From: Gemmataceae bacterium
GTDB lineage: Bacteria > Planctomycetota > Planctomycetia > Gemmatales > Gemmataceae
Direction: 5' to 3'
Assembly (NCBI GenBank): GCA_020847555.1
Contig: JADLBT010000027.1
Span: forward strand, 1-16,305
DNA length: 16,305 nt
The translations under genes were made by a program, and so were the position numbers. The notes below the pieces were generated by a model. That model saw only the letters and a program-made list of their open reading frames with translations. It ran no database searches and was not told the origin of the DNA. Of the stretch, positions 1 to 6,632 are shown piece after piece (positions within the stretch are counted from its first letter, which is position 1; each line of letters opens with the position of its first letter).

Positions 1-2163
1 GGGTTCGCGGCGGCGGTCGGGCTGTTCCTGCCGCTGGCGGACCCGCTGGCGTGGCCGCTGGGCGTGCTGCTGGCAGCCGTGGCGTGCGGCGCCGCCGTGT
101 TCGGCCGGGAGCAGGAAGACGGATCGGGGCGCTTCCTCGGCGACCAGCGCTTCCCGGTCCGCCGGGTGTGGGCGGTCAAGTCGCTGTGCTGGCTGGCGGT
201 GGCCGTGGTGGCCGCGGCGCTGGTCCTGCTGGGCACCGCACTGTCCTACGGGATCCGGGCACGTTATCCCGGAACGTCGCGCCCGGACCTCCTCGATCAG
301 CTCTGGGGGGTCGAGCTGTTGCGGGGGACGACGGTGGGGATCCTCCTGCTGGTGGGAATCTCATACGGCTTTGCGGTCGGCCAGCTGGCCGGGCTGGTCC
401 TGCGCCGGCGGTTGATCGCCCTGGTGGTCGGCGGGGTGACGAGCGCCGCGGTCGTCCTGCTGTGGCTCCCGTCGCTGCTGTTCGGCGGCCTGTACCTCTG
501 GCAGCTCCTCGGTTCGCCGCTGCTGCTCCTCGGGGCCGTGCCGGCGGTGCTGTGGTGGTGGGTCAGCGGCCGGTTGGCGTCCGTGCGGCCGGTCACCGTG
601 CTGGCGGGCGGGGTGGTGCTGGCGGCCCTGTGGATGGCCGGCTGGCTGTGGTATCGAGTTGCCGAGGTGCCGGACGTTCCGCCGCCGTTTGACGTGCGTG
701 CCTTCGAGGCGTCCCTGCCGGCACTGGAGAACAACGAAGCCGGCCCGCTGATCCGGGAGGCGGCGCGCGAACTGGAGGTACACCAGAAAGCGGTGCGGGA
801 GCGGCTGGCGCCGAAGCAGGCGGAGGGGCCGGGAGCGGAGGCGCCGATGGGCGAGGCGGGCGCGGCCGGGGAGGGGCGCGAGCCCCCGAGCACCCATCTG
901 GAACGGGCTGACAGGGTGCTGCAAACGGGGTGGCCGAAGAAGGATGAGGATCTGGGGCGCTGGCTGGACGAGATGTTTGCGGGCGCGTGGGCCGCGAAGT
1001 TCCGCAAGGCGGCGGCGATGCCCCTGGGGCTGGTCCAGGATCCGCGGGGGGTAACCTTCAGCAGCCTGTGCCCGCACCTGCAACCCACGCGGGAGGCGGC
1101 CCTCCTCTTCACCGTCCGGGCTCTCCAGGTGCAGGCGCGCGGCGACGACGCGGCGGCCCTCGACAACCTGCTCGTCGTGCTCGGGCTGGCCCGGCAAATC
1201 CGTCACAAGGAGCCGCTGCTGCACATGCTCGTTGGCCGCGCGATGGAAAGCACGGCGCTCACGGGCCTGGATCGCTGGCTGGAGAACGTCGGCCCGCGCA
1301 AGGAACTGCTCCGCCGCGCCCTTGAGGGCGTGACCCGCCACGCGAGGGAGGTGCCCCAGGCCACGGAAAACCTCAAGGCCGAGTTCCTCATGTTCCGGAA
1401 CACGCTGGACGAGTTGTTCGGCCGGGAGATGGGCGCGCAGAGCCGGCTGTACGCGCTGGCCCGCCAGGTGCCGTGGGAGAAGGAGCGCGAGACGCGCCTG
1501 CTCAACGCGGTCTTCGCCAGCATGCTGCGGCGGACGGAGCAGGCTCTCGGGAAGGCACCGGCTGCCGCAACACGAGGATCGGGGGAGAAACCGCCGGGCG
1601 CGACCTTCAGAGCAGGACTGCTCCTGAAGGATTTCGGCCTGGAGGCGGCGGACCTGCCGTGGGTGGAACCGCTCTCGCGGACCGTGTGGGGTCCGCTCCT
1701 CCCGGCCCTGCGCCACGTGATCCCGGGGCAGGCGGCGGACCGCTGCGTGCTGGGCGGCACGCGTCTGCGACTGGCCCTGGCGCTGTATCGGCTCGACCAG
1801 GGCAAGCCCGCCACAAAGCTTCAGGATCTGGTGCCGCGCTACCTGGACGCGGTGCCGATCGACCCCTACGACGGCCAGCCGTTCCGGTATCGCGTCTCCA
1901 CCGGCGAGCGGATCCAGGTCATGCGACCCGCGGGCGCGGACGAGGAACCGCCGGTCGTCCCCGGCGGCCCGGACGCGCCGCCCGAAGGTCAGCTTTGGAC
2001 GGAGCGCGAGATTCCGGCCGGGCAAGGGATTGTCTGGAGCGTCGGTCCCGACGGGCGCGACGACGGCGCCAGAAGGCAGGGGCTCGGCGAGCTGGCGAAC
2101 GGCGATTTCTGGATCGGCCAGGGGCTGGACGCGATCTTCCTCGTCCCGCGCTGGCCCGATTAA
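1..2163 (+). CDS. ABC-2 permease-like membrane protein fused to a large soluble domain (5' partial)
   Basis: The reading frame is open from the first base, so the true start lies upstream; the GTG at 64 is only the first internal start-like codon. The visible 720 residues begin with about 220 residues of hydrophobic helices. Among them is a charged loop (residues about 36-60, containing GREQEDGSGRFL and RFPVRRVWAVKS) that resembles the loop after a transmembrane helix in ABC-2 type permeases, where GT-x-FL and P-x-R-x-x-x-x-x-K patterns are common. From about residue 222 the protein becomes soluble and alpha-helical. It ends with a segment (about 591-635) that has YRLDQGKPA, LVPRYLDAVPIDPYDGQPF and then WSVGPDGRDDG near residue 678. 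These C-terminal motifs recur in planctomycete proteins of unknown role and resemble pseudopilin-type C-termini. The permease assignment is by pattern; the soluble part has no assigned function. The TAA stop overlaps the convergent neighbour's stop. Confidence 0.75.
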   Translation, partial: GFAAAVGLFLPLADPLAWPLGVLLAAVACGAAVFGREQEDGSGRFLGDQRFPVRRVWAVKSLCWLAVAVVAAALVLLGTALSYGIRARYPGTSRPDLLDQLWGVELLRGTTVGILLLVGISYGFAVGQLAGLVLRRRLIALVVGGVTSAAVVLLWLPSLLFGGLYLWQLLGSPLLLLGAVPAVLWWWVSGRLASVRPVTVLAGGVVLAALWMAGWLWYRVAEVPDVPPPFDVRAFEASLPALENNEAGPLIREAARELEVHQKAVRERLAPKQAEGPGAEAPMGEAGAAGEGREPPSTHLERADRVLQTGWPKKDEDLGRWLDEMFAGAWAAKFRKAAAMPLGLVQDPRGVTFSSLCPHLQPTREAALLFTVRALQVQARGDDAAALDNLLVVLGLARQIRHKEPLLHMLVGRAMESTALTGLDRWLENVGPRKELLRRALEGVTRHAREVPQATENLKAEFLMFRNTLDELFGREMGAQSRLYALARQVPWEKERETRLLNAVFASMLRRTEQALGKAPAAATRGSGEKPPGATFRAGLLLKDFGLEAADLPWVEPLSRTVWGPLLPALRHVIPGQAADRCVLGGTRLRLALALYRLDQGKPATKLQDLVPRYLDAVPIDPYDGQPFRYRVSTGERIQVMRPAGADEEPPVVPGGPDAPPEGQLWTEREIPAGQGIVWSVGPDGRDDGARRQGLGELANGDFWIGQGLDAIFLVPRWPD

Positions 2164-3149
2164 TTAGCGCGCGCGGACCAAACGGCCACGTCCTGGCGAG
2201 CGGCGCGGGCCGCGTCGCGGCGGATCAGGCGCCGGAAGTTCAGCGCCAGCGGCAGCCCGAAGGCCATCGCCACCCCGGCGTAATAGAGGATCACGAACAG
2301 CACGCCGTTGCGGACCTCGGCGAGCCCCGGCTGGGTCCGCAACACCTCCGGCGGGAACAGGCTGGTCATGACGAGCAGGGCCAGGTTCAGGTTGCGCATC
2401 GTCACTTCCATGCCGACCGCCACGCAATCCGGCTTCGACCACCCACGCAGGCGGAACGGCAACATGCTCAGCTGCTGCGATAGCGCACAGAAGAGGATGA
2501 TCGCCAGCGGTCCGGTCCAGCCGTACTCGCCCGGGTCGATGCGCCCGCTGCCGAGCGATCCGGCCACCATGACGACCACCACCACGAACCCCGCCCGAAT
2601 GCACCAGCGCGAGAACGCGAGCCGGACCGCCGGTGGCGCCCTGCGCGCCACCGTCATGCCCGCCGTCAGCGGCAGGATCAGGTGCAGGGCCACATCGAGC
2701 ACGATGTCGCGCACCGGCATGACGAAGGTGGGGGACACGTCGCCCTCCCCGCCGACGCCGGTGAGCCACGCGGAGGCCAGCAGCCACAGCAGGGCCGGGA
2801 CGGCGACCAGCGCGGCGAACGTCCCGAAGAGGGTGAGCGAGATGGACAGGGCGATGTTCCCCCGGGCGAGGTAGGCGAACGCCTTGGCGAGGGTGCCGCC
2901 GGGCATGGCCGCGACCAGGATGAGGCCGACGGCGATCCCCGGCAGGACGTCGAAGGCGTGGGCGGCCAGGAGGGCGATCAGGGGCGTGACGAGGAACTGG
3001 AACCCGGCCCCGAGGAGCAGGAACCAGGGGCGGCGGGCGATGGCGGCGAAGTCGGCCGCCGTCAGCGTTGCGCCCATCCCGAGCATGAAGAACACGAGCT
3101 GAAGCTGGGACAGCACCCGCTCCGCGTCGTCCGAGTACCAGTCGAACAT
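2160..3149 (-). CDS. Bile acid:sodium symporter (BASS) family transporter
   Basis: The 329-residue product is almost entirely hydrophobic, with about nine to ten membrane helices, the usual size for the BASS (SBF) family of sodium-coupled organic anion carriers. The family signature is visible in the N-terminal half: AMPGG followed by FAYLARGNIALSISLTLFGTF and VPALLWLL, matching the conserved Gly/Asn/Leu-Thr crossover region that forms the sodium site. The substrate cannot be read from sequence; bacterial members carry bile acids, pantoate, 2-oxo acids and other anions. I chose the ATG at 3149 because GAGGGGAG lies a few bases upstream; a TTG directly before it (3152) is possible. The gene follows the exbB-exbD-exbD operon on the same strand, after a long palindrome, so co-transcription is possible but not required. 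Its TAA interlocks with the stop of the convergent gene. Confidence 0.85.
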   Translation of the reverse strand: MFDWYSDDAERVLSQLQLVFFMLGMGATLTAADFAAIARRPWFLLLGAGFQFLVTPLIALLAAHAFDVLPGIAVGLILVAAMPGGTLAKAFAYLARGNIALSISLTLFGTFAALVAVPALLWLLASAWLTGVGGEGDVSPTFVMPVRDIVLDVALHLILPLTAGMTVARRAPPAVRLAFSRWCIRAGFVVVVVMVAGSLGSGRIDPGEYGWTGPLAIILFCALSQQLSMLPFRLRGWSKPDCVAVGMEVTMRNLNLALLVMTSLFPPEVLRTQPGLAEVRNGVLFVILYYAGVAMAFGLPLALNFRRLIRRDAARAARQDVAVWSARAN

Positions 3150-3172
3150 CAACTCCCCTCAGGAAACGGACA

Positions 3173-3236
3173 TACCAGCCCGCAGCACCAGCGACGGGCG
3201 CTTGCAGGCGTCCGTTGCTGGTGCTGCGGGCTGGTA
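3173..3236. repeat. Long intergenic palindrome, family A copy 1
   Basis: Two 29-base arms (3173-3201 and 3208-3236) are separated by a 6-base loop. The outer 20 pairs are perfect and start TACCAGCCCG; the inner nine hold two non-Watson-Crick positions that read as G-U pairs in plus-strand RNA but as A-C in minus-strand RNA. The element begins 3 bases after the minus-strand stop of exbD2 and ends before the transporter start. A related element lies at 11227-11273. There is no T tract, so it is not a standard intrinsic terminator. It may act in 3'-end protection or be a REP-like mobile palindrome. Confidence 0.85.
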
Positions 3237-3239
3237 ACG

Positions 3240-3890
3240 TCACTTCTTCTTCGTCAGGTGGTTGACGGTGCGGACCCCGGCCGCCCTGGCCGCGTCCTGG
3301 ATGGCGATCACGGTCCCCCAGCTCACGTCGCGCGGGTCGAGCAGCACCTCCGTCCTGGGATCCTCGCCGCGCGTGTACGGTAGCAGCGCCGCGCGGAGTT
3401 TCTCGCCGTCAACGGACCTGCCGTCGGCGCTGACCACCGGCAGCGTCTGGTTCTCGACGCGCACCGTCAGCTTGCCGTCCTTGTCGCCGTATGCCTGGAT
3501 GCGGATCATCCGCCGCTTCACCTGGTCGGCGCGCACCACGCGACCCTTCTTCTCGCTCTCGGCAACCGTCGGCAGCGGAACGATCTTCTGGACGGTGATA
3601 AGGTAGCTGGTGGTGAGCATGAAGAAGATGAGCAGTACCAGACAGACGTCGATCAGGGCGTTCATGTCCAGGTGTGTCTCGTCCTCGGGCGGCGGCGGGG
3701 GCGGCTCCAGGTCGGCCGCGATCTCCGTGAGTTGGGGGTGGTTCTCGATGGCGACCCAGGCCGTGTCTGCCGGACCCATGACCTCATCGGTCACCTCCCA
3801 CTTGCCGTCGAGCAGTCCCTCGACGACCTGCGCGAGCGTCAGCCCCTGCAGGTGTTTGGGCGAACCTTCGTGGCGGATCTTCCAGCTCAT
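3240..3890 (-). CDS. exbD: ExbD/TolR-family proton-channel subunit with N-terminal GYF-like head (second exbD)
   Basis: The 216-residue protein has an ExbD core: a single membrane helix at about 77-99 carrying the essential aspartate (D81 in ALIDVCLVLLIFF), then a periplasmic domain ending near TKKK. ExbD normally has a short cytoplasmic tail of 20-25 residues. Here about 60 residues precede a proline run and the helix, with the pattern GLTLAQVVEGLLDGKW, DEVMGP and AWVAIENHP. That layout (Leu-rich helix, a deV.GP turn, W..i...P) resembles the GYF_2-type domains seen in planctomycetes; this is pattern matching only. The protein should pair with ExbB (4753-5442) to couple proton flow to work in the envelope. 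It starts 30 bases after the first exbD. A GGGGG stretch just upstream of the ATG is the only ribosome-site candidate. Confidence 0.85.
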   Translation of the reverse strand: MSWKIRHEGSPKHLQGLTLAQVVEGLLDGKWEVTDEVMGPADTAWVAIENHPQLTEIAADLEPPPPPPEDETHLDMNALIDVCLVLLIFFMLTTSYLITVQKIVPLPTVAESEKKGRVVRADQVKRRMIRIQAYGDKDGKLTVRVENQTLPVVSADGRSVDGEKLRAALLPYTRGEDPRTEVLLDPRDVSWGTVIAIQDAARAAGVRTVNHLTKKK

Positions 3891-3920
3891 GCCGCCCCCA
3901 ACTCACGATGGGCCGCATCT

Positions 3921-4673
3921 TCACTGTGGCTCGCTCACCTCGCCCGAGAGGGTGAACTTCACGCGGGTCGTGTCGGCCTTCGCACGCTCCGCGTTCAGGC
4001 TGCGCTCCAGCTGGCCGAGCCGCTCCATCACGTCGCGCACCGTCTCGTGCGGCAGGCCCTTGTCGGCGCGGATGCGCACCGGCACCTCGCCGCCGAACTT
4101 CGTCAACTCCTTCGTCAGGGCGTCGCGCACCGAGGCGAAGTCCTTCCCCGGCGGCTGAACCTCCCGCTCGTCCTTGCCAAGCGAGTAGACCGTCTCGCCC
4201 TGCTTGTCCCGGTCGATGCCGACCCAGAACATGCCCTTGTCGAGCGTCTGCAACTGATGCTTCGCCGGCGGGGTGTCGATCGGCGAGAACAGCCCGGCGC
4301 TGACGGCCGCCGTCATCATGAAGAAGATGAGCAGCACCAGCGTGATGTCGATCAGCGGAATCATGTCCGGATCGTCACCCTCCGCATCGTGGTGGCGACG
4401 GCGCGTCGGCAGGTCGATCTCGACGGCGGCCAGCGCTTCCGCCTGGTCCTCGACACGGTCGGGCTCCGGTTTGGGGAAGTAGACGGCGAAGGCAGGGATG
4501 TCGGCGAGCGCGAACCAGCCGCCCTTGCCGGACGGTCGGGCCTTGTCCTCGGGCAGCAGGCGCCCTTGCTGGATCCAGTCGGTCACGATCGCGAACGGGA
4601 CTTCGCGGTAGACCGTGTTGGTGTCCACCACCCACAGATCGAGGATGCGGCGCTGCTCGGCCATTGGCACCAT
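3921..4673 (-). CDS. exbD: ExbD/TolR-family proton-channel subunit with N-terminal extension (first exbD)
   Basis: The 250-residue protein contains an ExbD membrane helix at about 104-124 with the channel aspartate D109 (MIPLIDITLVLLIFFMM), followed by a periplasmic domain of about 125 residues. Before the helix lie about 100 cytoplasmic residues, far more than in classical ExbD. They start LDLWVVDTNTVYREVPF and continue with TDWIQQGRLLPED and GGWFALADIPAF, again a GYF_2-like pattern of short helix, Leu-Pro-Glu-Asp turn and Trp. It is not a close copy of the second ExbD, so the two are ancient paralogues. Two ATGs are possible, 4673 and 4664 (MAEQRR). Neither has a good ribosome site because the palindrome ending at 4681 crowds the 5' side, which suggests translational coupling to, or damping relative to, exbB. 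Confidence 0.85.
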   Translation of the reverse strand: MVPMAEQRRILDLWVVDTNTVYREVPFAIVTDWIQQGRLLPEDKARPSGKGGWFALADIPAFAVYFPKPEPDRVEDQAEALAAVEIDLPTRRRHHDAEGDDPDMIPLIDITLVLLIFFMMTAAVSAGLFSPIDTPPAKHQLQTLDKGMFWVGIDRDKQGETVYSLGKDEREVQPPGKDFASVRDALTKELTKFGGEVPVRIRADKGLPHETVRDVMERLGQLERSLNAERAKADTTRVKFTLSGEVSEPQ

Positions 4674-4680
4674 TTCTCGG

Positions 4681-4754
4681 GAAAGCCCACGGGTTGCGTC
4701 CCGTGGGCCGAGGCGCTAGTGACATAACCCACGGGACGCAACCCGTGGGCTTTC
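4681..4754. repeat. Paired-hairpin palindrome, family B copy 1 (BIME-like), at the exbB-exbD junction
   Basis: Arms 4681-4707 and 4728-4754 are perfect 27-base inverted repeats around a 20-base spacer. Each arm is itself a hairpin: GCCCACGGG, a 6-base loop (TTGCGT in the left arm), then CCCGTGGG. Two small hairpins or one long cruciform can therefore form, as in bacterial interspersed mosaic elements. The element overlaps the exbB stop codon by two bases (TGA running into AAGCCCACGGG) and ends 7 bases before the exbD start. Related copies are at 6500-6531 and 9691-9761. Confidence 0.9.
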
Positions 4755-5442
4755 ACCCGCGGCGCACGGCCGTTTCCGCCGCCGCGACGGCGGCCGGCTT
4801 GCCCCCGGAGGGGCGGGCGGCCTGCAACAGCACGAGCAGCTTCTGGGCGGCGCTCTTCATCTTCGTCTCGAAGTTCACCACCCATGCCTTGAACAGCACG
4901 TGCGCGAACACCAGGGGAATGGCCGTTACCAGCCCGAGCGCCGTCGCCACCAGCGCCAGGCCGATCTGACCGCCCTGGGTGGCCATGTTCTTCTGTTGCC
5001 CGACCTGCTGCATCTGCTGCATGTCGGTGAACGTACCGATCATGCTGATCACCGTCCCCAGCAGGCCGACCATCGTCGCGATCTTGGCGATGGCCAGAAT
5101 GGTCGGCAGCAGGAAGTTCAGCTCCGGCAGAATCTCCAGCTCGATGGCGTTGGCCATCGCCCGCCGCGATGCCGCCATCCCCTGGCGCGACGTTTCCAGC
5201 CCGGCGACGTACAGCCTGCGCGGGATGACGCCTGGCTCGGTTTTGCAGAACCGGGCGGCCCCGTCCACCGCTTCCTTCTCCAGTTTCTCCTGCAACCGCG
5301 GCAGGAAGACGTTCATGTCCGTCCGCGCATTGAGGTTCAGCATGATGCGCCAGATCACAAGCGTGATTCCCGCCAGCGACATGAGGACCATCGGGATGGC
5401 GAAATACCAATGGTCTCCGAAGAACTCCCCCAGAACTCTCAT
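4753..5442 (-). CDS. exbB: MotA/TolQ/ExbB-family proton channel protein
   Basis: The 229-residue protein has the three-helix ExbB layout: helix 1 at about 13-35, a cytoplasmic loop of about 70 residues, helix 2 at about 111-137 (with KIATMVGLLGTVISMIGTF) and helix 3 at about 158-183 (GLALVATALGLVTAIPLVF). T130 and T167 match the two conserved channel threonines of ExbB/TolQ (T148 and T181 in E. coli). The position matching E. coli E176 appears to be leucine (L162). It forms the pentameric stator around ExbD dimers in the inner membrane. The ATG at 5442 is preceded by AGGGGA at good spacing, making this the first gene of an exbB-exbD-exbD operon. The intergenic 5443-5689 is shared with the divergent gene at 5690; I see no convincing promoter there. 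Confidence 0.9.
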   Translation of the reverse strand: MRVLGEFFGDHWYFAIPMVLMSLAGITLVIWRIMLNLNARTDMNVFLPRLQEKLEKEAVDGAARFCKTEPGVIPRRLYVAGLETSRQGMAASRRAMANAIELEILPELNFLLPTILAIAKIATMVGLLGTVISMIGTFTDMQQMQQVGQQKNMATQGGQIGLALVATALGLVTAIPLVFAHVLFKAWVVNFETKMKSAAQKLLVLLQAARPSGGKPAAVAAAETAVRRG

Positions 5443-5689
5443 ACGATAGTCCCCTGAGCGGGTGACAACTCGGACCGGGGCCGGTCGGCACGCGGCACTC
5501 CTGTTTTGTACCGCCGGCGCTCAGGTCGTACCAGGGGAAATGGCCTGCCCGGACGGCAGAGGCTGCCTGGTCTGCGCCGTCCGCGAAATTGGCGCGCAAG
5601 GAATCGTTCGGCAGGCGTTCTCCAGCTAAGCAGCAGCAGGAGCAACAGATACTCATCTCTCGCCCACCAATCCGCCCGGAGGAACGACG

Positions 5690-6469
5690 ATGAAACGGGT
5701 CGCACGTGGCGTGCTGGTCGCCGCCCTGGCCGTGGGGGCGTGGTTGCTGGCGGCGGACCACTGCCTGGCCCAGGTGAGGACGGCGGACCAACCGACCATC
5801 CTGCCGAAGCGAGGCAACGGGCCGGCGAAGGCGAAGAACGGCGAGCAGCCGAAGCGAGGCAACGGGCCAGCGAAGGCGAAGAACGGCGAGCAGCCGAAAC
5901 AAACGCAACCCACCGCCCGGCCGAACGAGGGGCGCGTGTTCCCGTCTCTCAGCGGCCGCGGACCTGTGGTCGGTGGTCCGGGCAGCATCAACAGCCCCTA
6001 CCCGAACCCGTTCGGCAATCCCTTCCAGAACCAATACAGCAACCCCTTCCAGAATCCGTACAGTAACCCCTATCAGAATCCCTACTCCAATCCGTACACC
6101 ACCCCTTACCCGAACCCTTTTGCCCCTCCCCAGCCTAACCAGCAATTCTGGCCTCTGTATCCGCCCCTGGCACCGTCTTTCCCTTCGCCGTGGCAGCCGC
6201 AGGTCGCCCCCTGGCAGAACTTTAACTATCCAAACTACCCAACGAACTATTATCGGCAGCCCTATTACTCACCGCTGCTGGCCAACCCTTACCAGATGCC
6301 AGGCCCGTGGGGGCCGTTCGGCGGGCCGGGCGGGTTCCTGGGCGTACCCCAGGCCGGCAACAACCTGGTGAATTTCATGCAGTGGGGCGTTGGCGGCCTC
6401 GGGGACGGGTTTGGGACCAGCTGGACGATCCCGGCGCGGTATCCGGGGCGCTTCGGCAGGGGGTTTTGA
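5690..6469 (+). CDS. Secreted Pro/Asn/Tyr-rich repeat protein of unknown function
   Basis: This 259-residue protein is not a family I recognise. GGAGG at 5678-5682 fixes the ATG. It opens with a signal peptide (MKRVARG, a hydrophobic stretch to about residue 22, likely cleaved after CLA at 25-27). Next comes a basic stretch with two copies of a 15-residue unit, PKRGNGPAKAKNGEQ (39-68). Residues about 100-140 form a low-complexity tract of NPF/NPY steps such as NPFQNPYSNPYQNPYSNPY, followed by a Pro/Trp/Tyr-rich region and a Gly/Phe-rich C-terminus. Such composition suggests an extended envelope or cell-surface protein. It lies divergent from exbB and ends at a clear intrinsic terminator (6500-6531), so it is probably a single-gene transcript. 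No catalytic motif is visible. Confidence 0.75.
   Translation: MKRVARGVLVAALAVGAWLLAADHCLAQVRTADQPTILPKRGNGPAKAKNGEQPKRGNGPAKAKNGEQPKQTQPTARPNEGRVFPSLSGRGPVVGGPGSINSPYPNPFGNPFQNQYSNPFQNPYSNPYQNPYSNPYTTPYPNPFAPPQPNQQFWPLYPPLAPSFPSPWQPQVAPWQNFNYPNYPTNYYRQPYYSPLLANPYQMPGPWGPFGGPGGFLGVPQAGNNLVNFMQWGVGGLGDGFGTSWTIPARYPGRFGRGF
5804..5893 (+). repeat. Two tandem 45-bp repeats inside the secreted protein gene
   Basis: Copies 5804-5848 and 5849-5893 differ at one silent base (CCGGCG versus CCAGCG) and encode PKRGNGPAKAKNGEQ twice. A partial third copy begins PK at 5894. The near-identity at DNA level points to a recent duplication, so copy number may vary between strains. Confidence 0.9.
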
Positions 6470-6499
6470 GGTCGGGAGCCGAGGGGCCGGAGACGAAGC

Positions 6500-6531
6500 A
6501 AAGCCCACGGGCCGCAGCCCGTGGGCTTTTT
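6500..6531 (+). terminator. Intrinsic terminator made from a family B hairpin
   Basis: A perfect 13-bp stem (6500-6512 with 6517-6529) with loop CGCA ends in five T residues (6527-6531). It lies 30 bases after the stop of the secreted protein gene. The stem core GCCCACGGG/CCCGTGGGC is the same as in the paired-hairpin repeats at 4681 and 9691, but here it is a single hairpin with a T tail. It may also stop minus-strand transcription from the regulator ending at 6633, because the stem starts with AAA on the other side. Confidence 0.8.
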
Positions 6532-6632
6532 CAGTTCCGTGGCCCCGAACGGCAAACGGCCGGGCGGCCCACCAGGGCGGGCGTCCGGCCGTCAGCAGGG
6601 GCATGGTCGCGGGGGGCCGGCGAGGCGGGGCG

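Noticed and set aside
361..2025. Long minus-strand open frame of 554 codons opposite the membrane protein gene
   Set aside because: Its product is Arg/His/Gln/Pro-rich with no fold-like pattern, the typical antisense shadow of GC-rich coding DNA; the plus strand shows membrane helices and known motifs.
4583..6145. Minus-strand open frame of 520 codons covering exbB in another frame
   Set aside because: It translates the palindrome (KAHGLRPVG and AHGTQPVG peptides) and conflicts with the clear ExbB frame.
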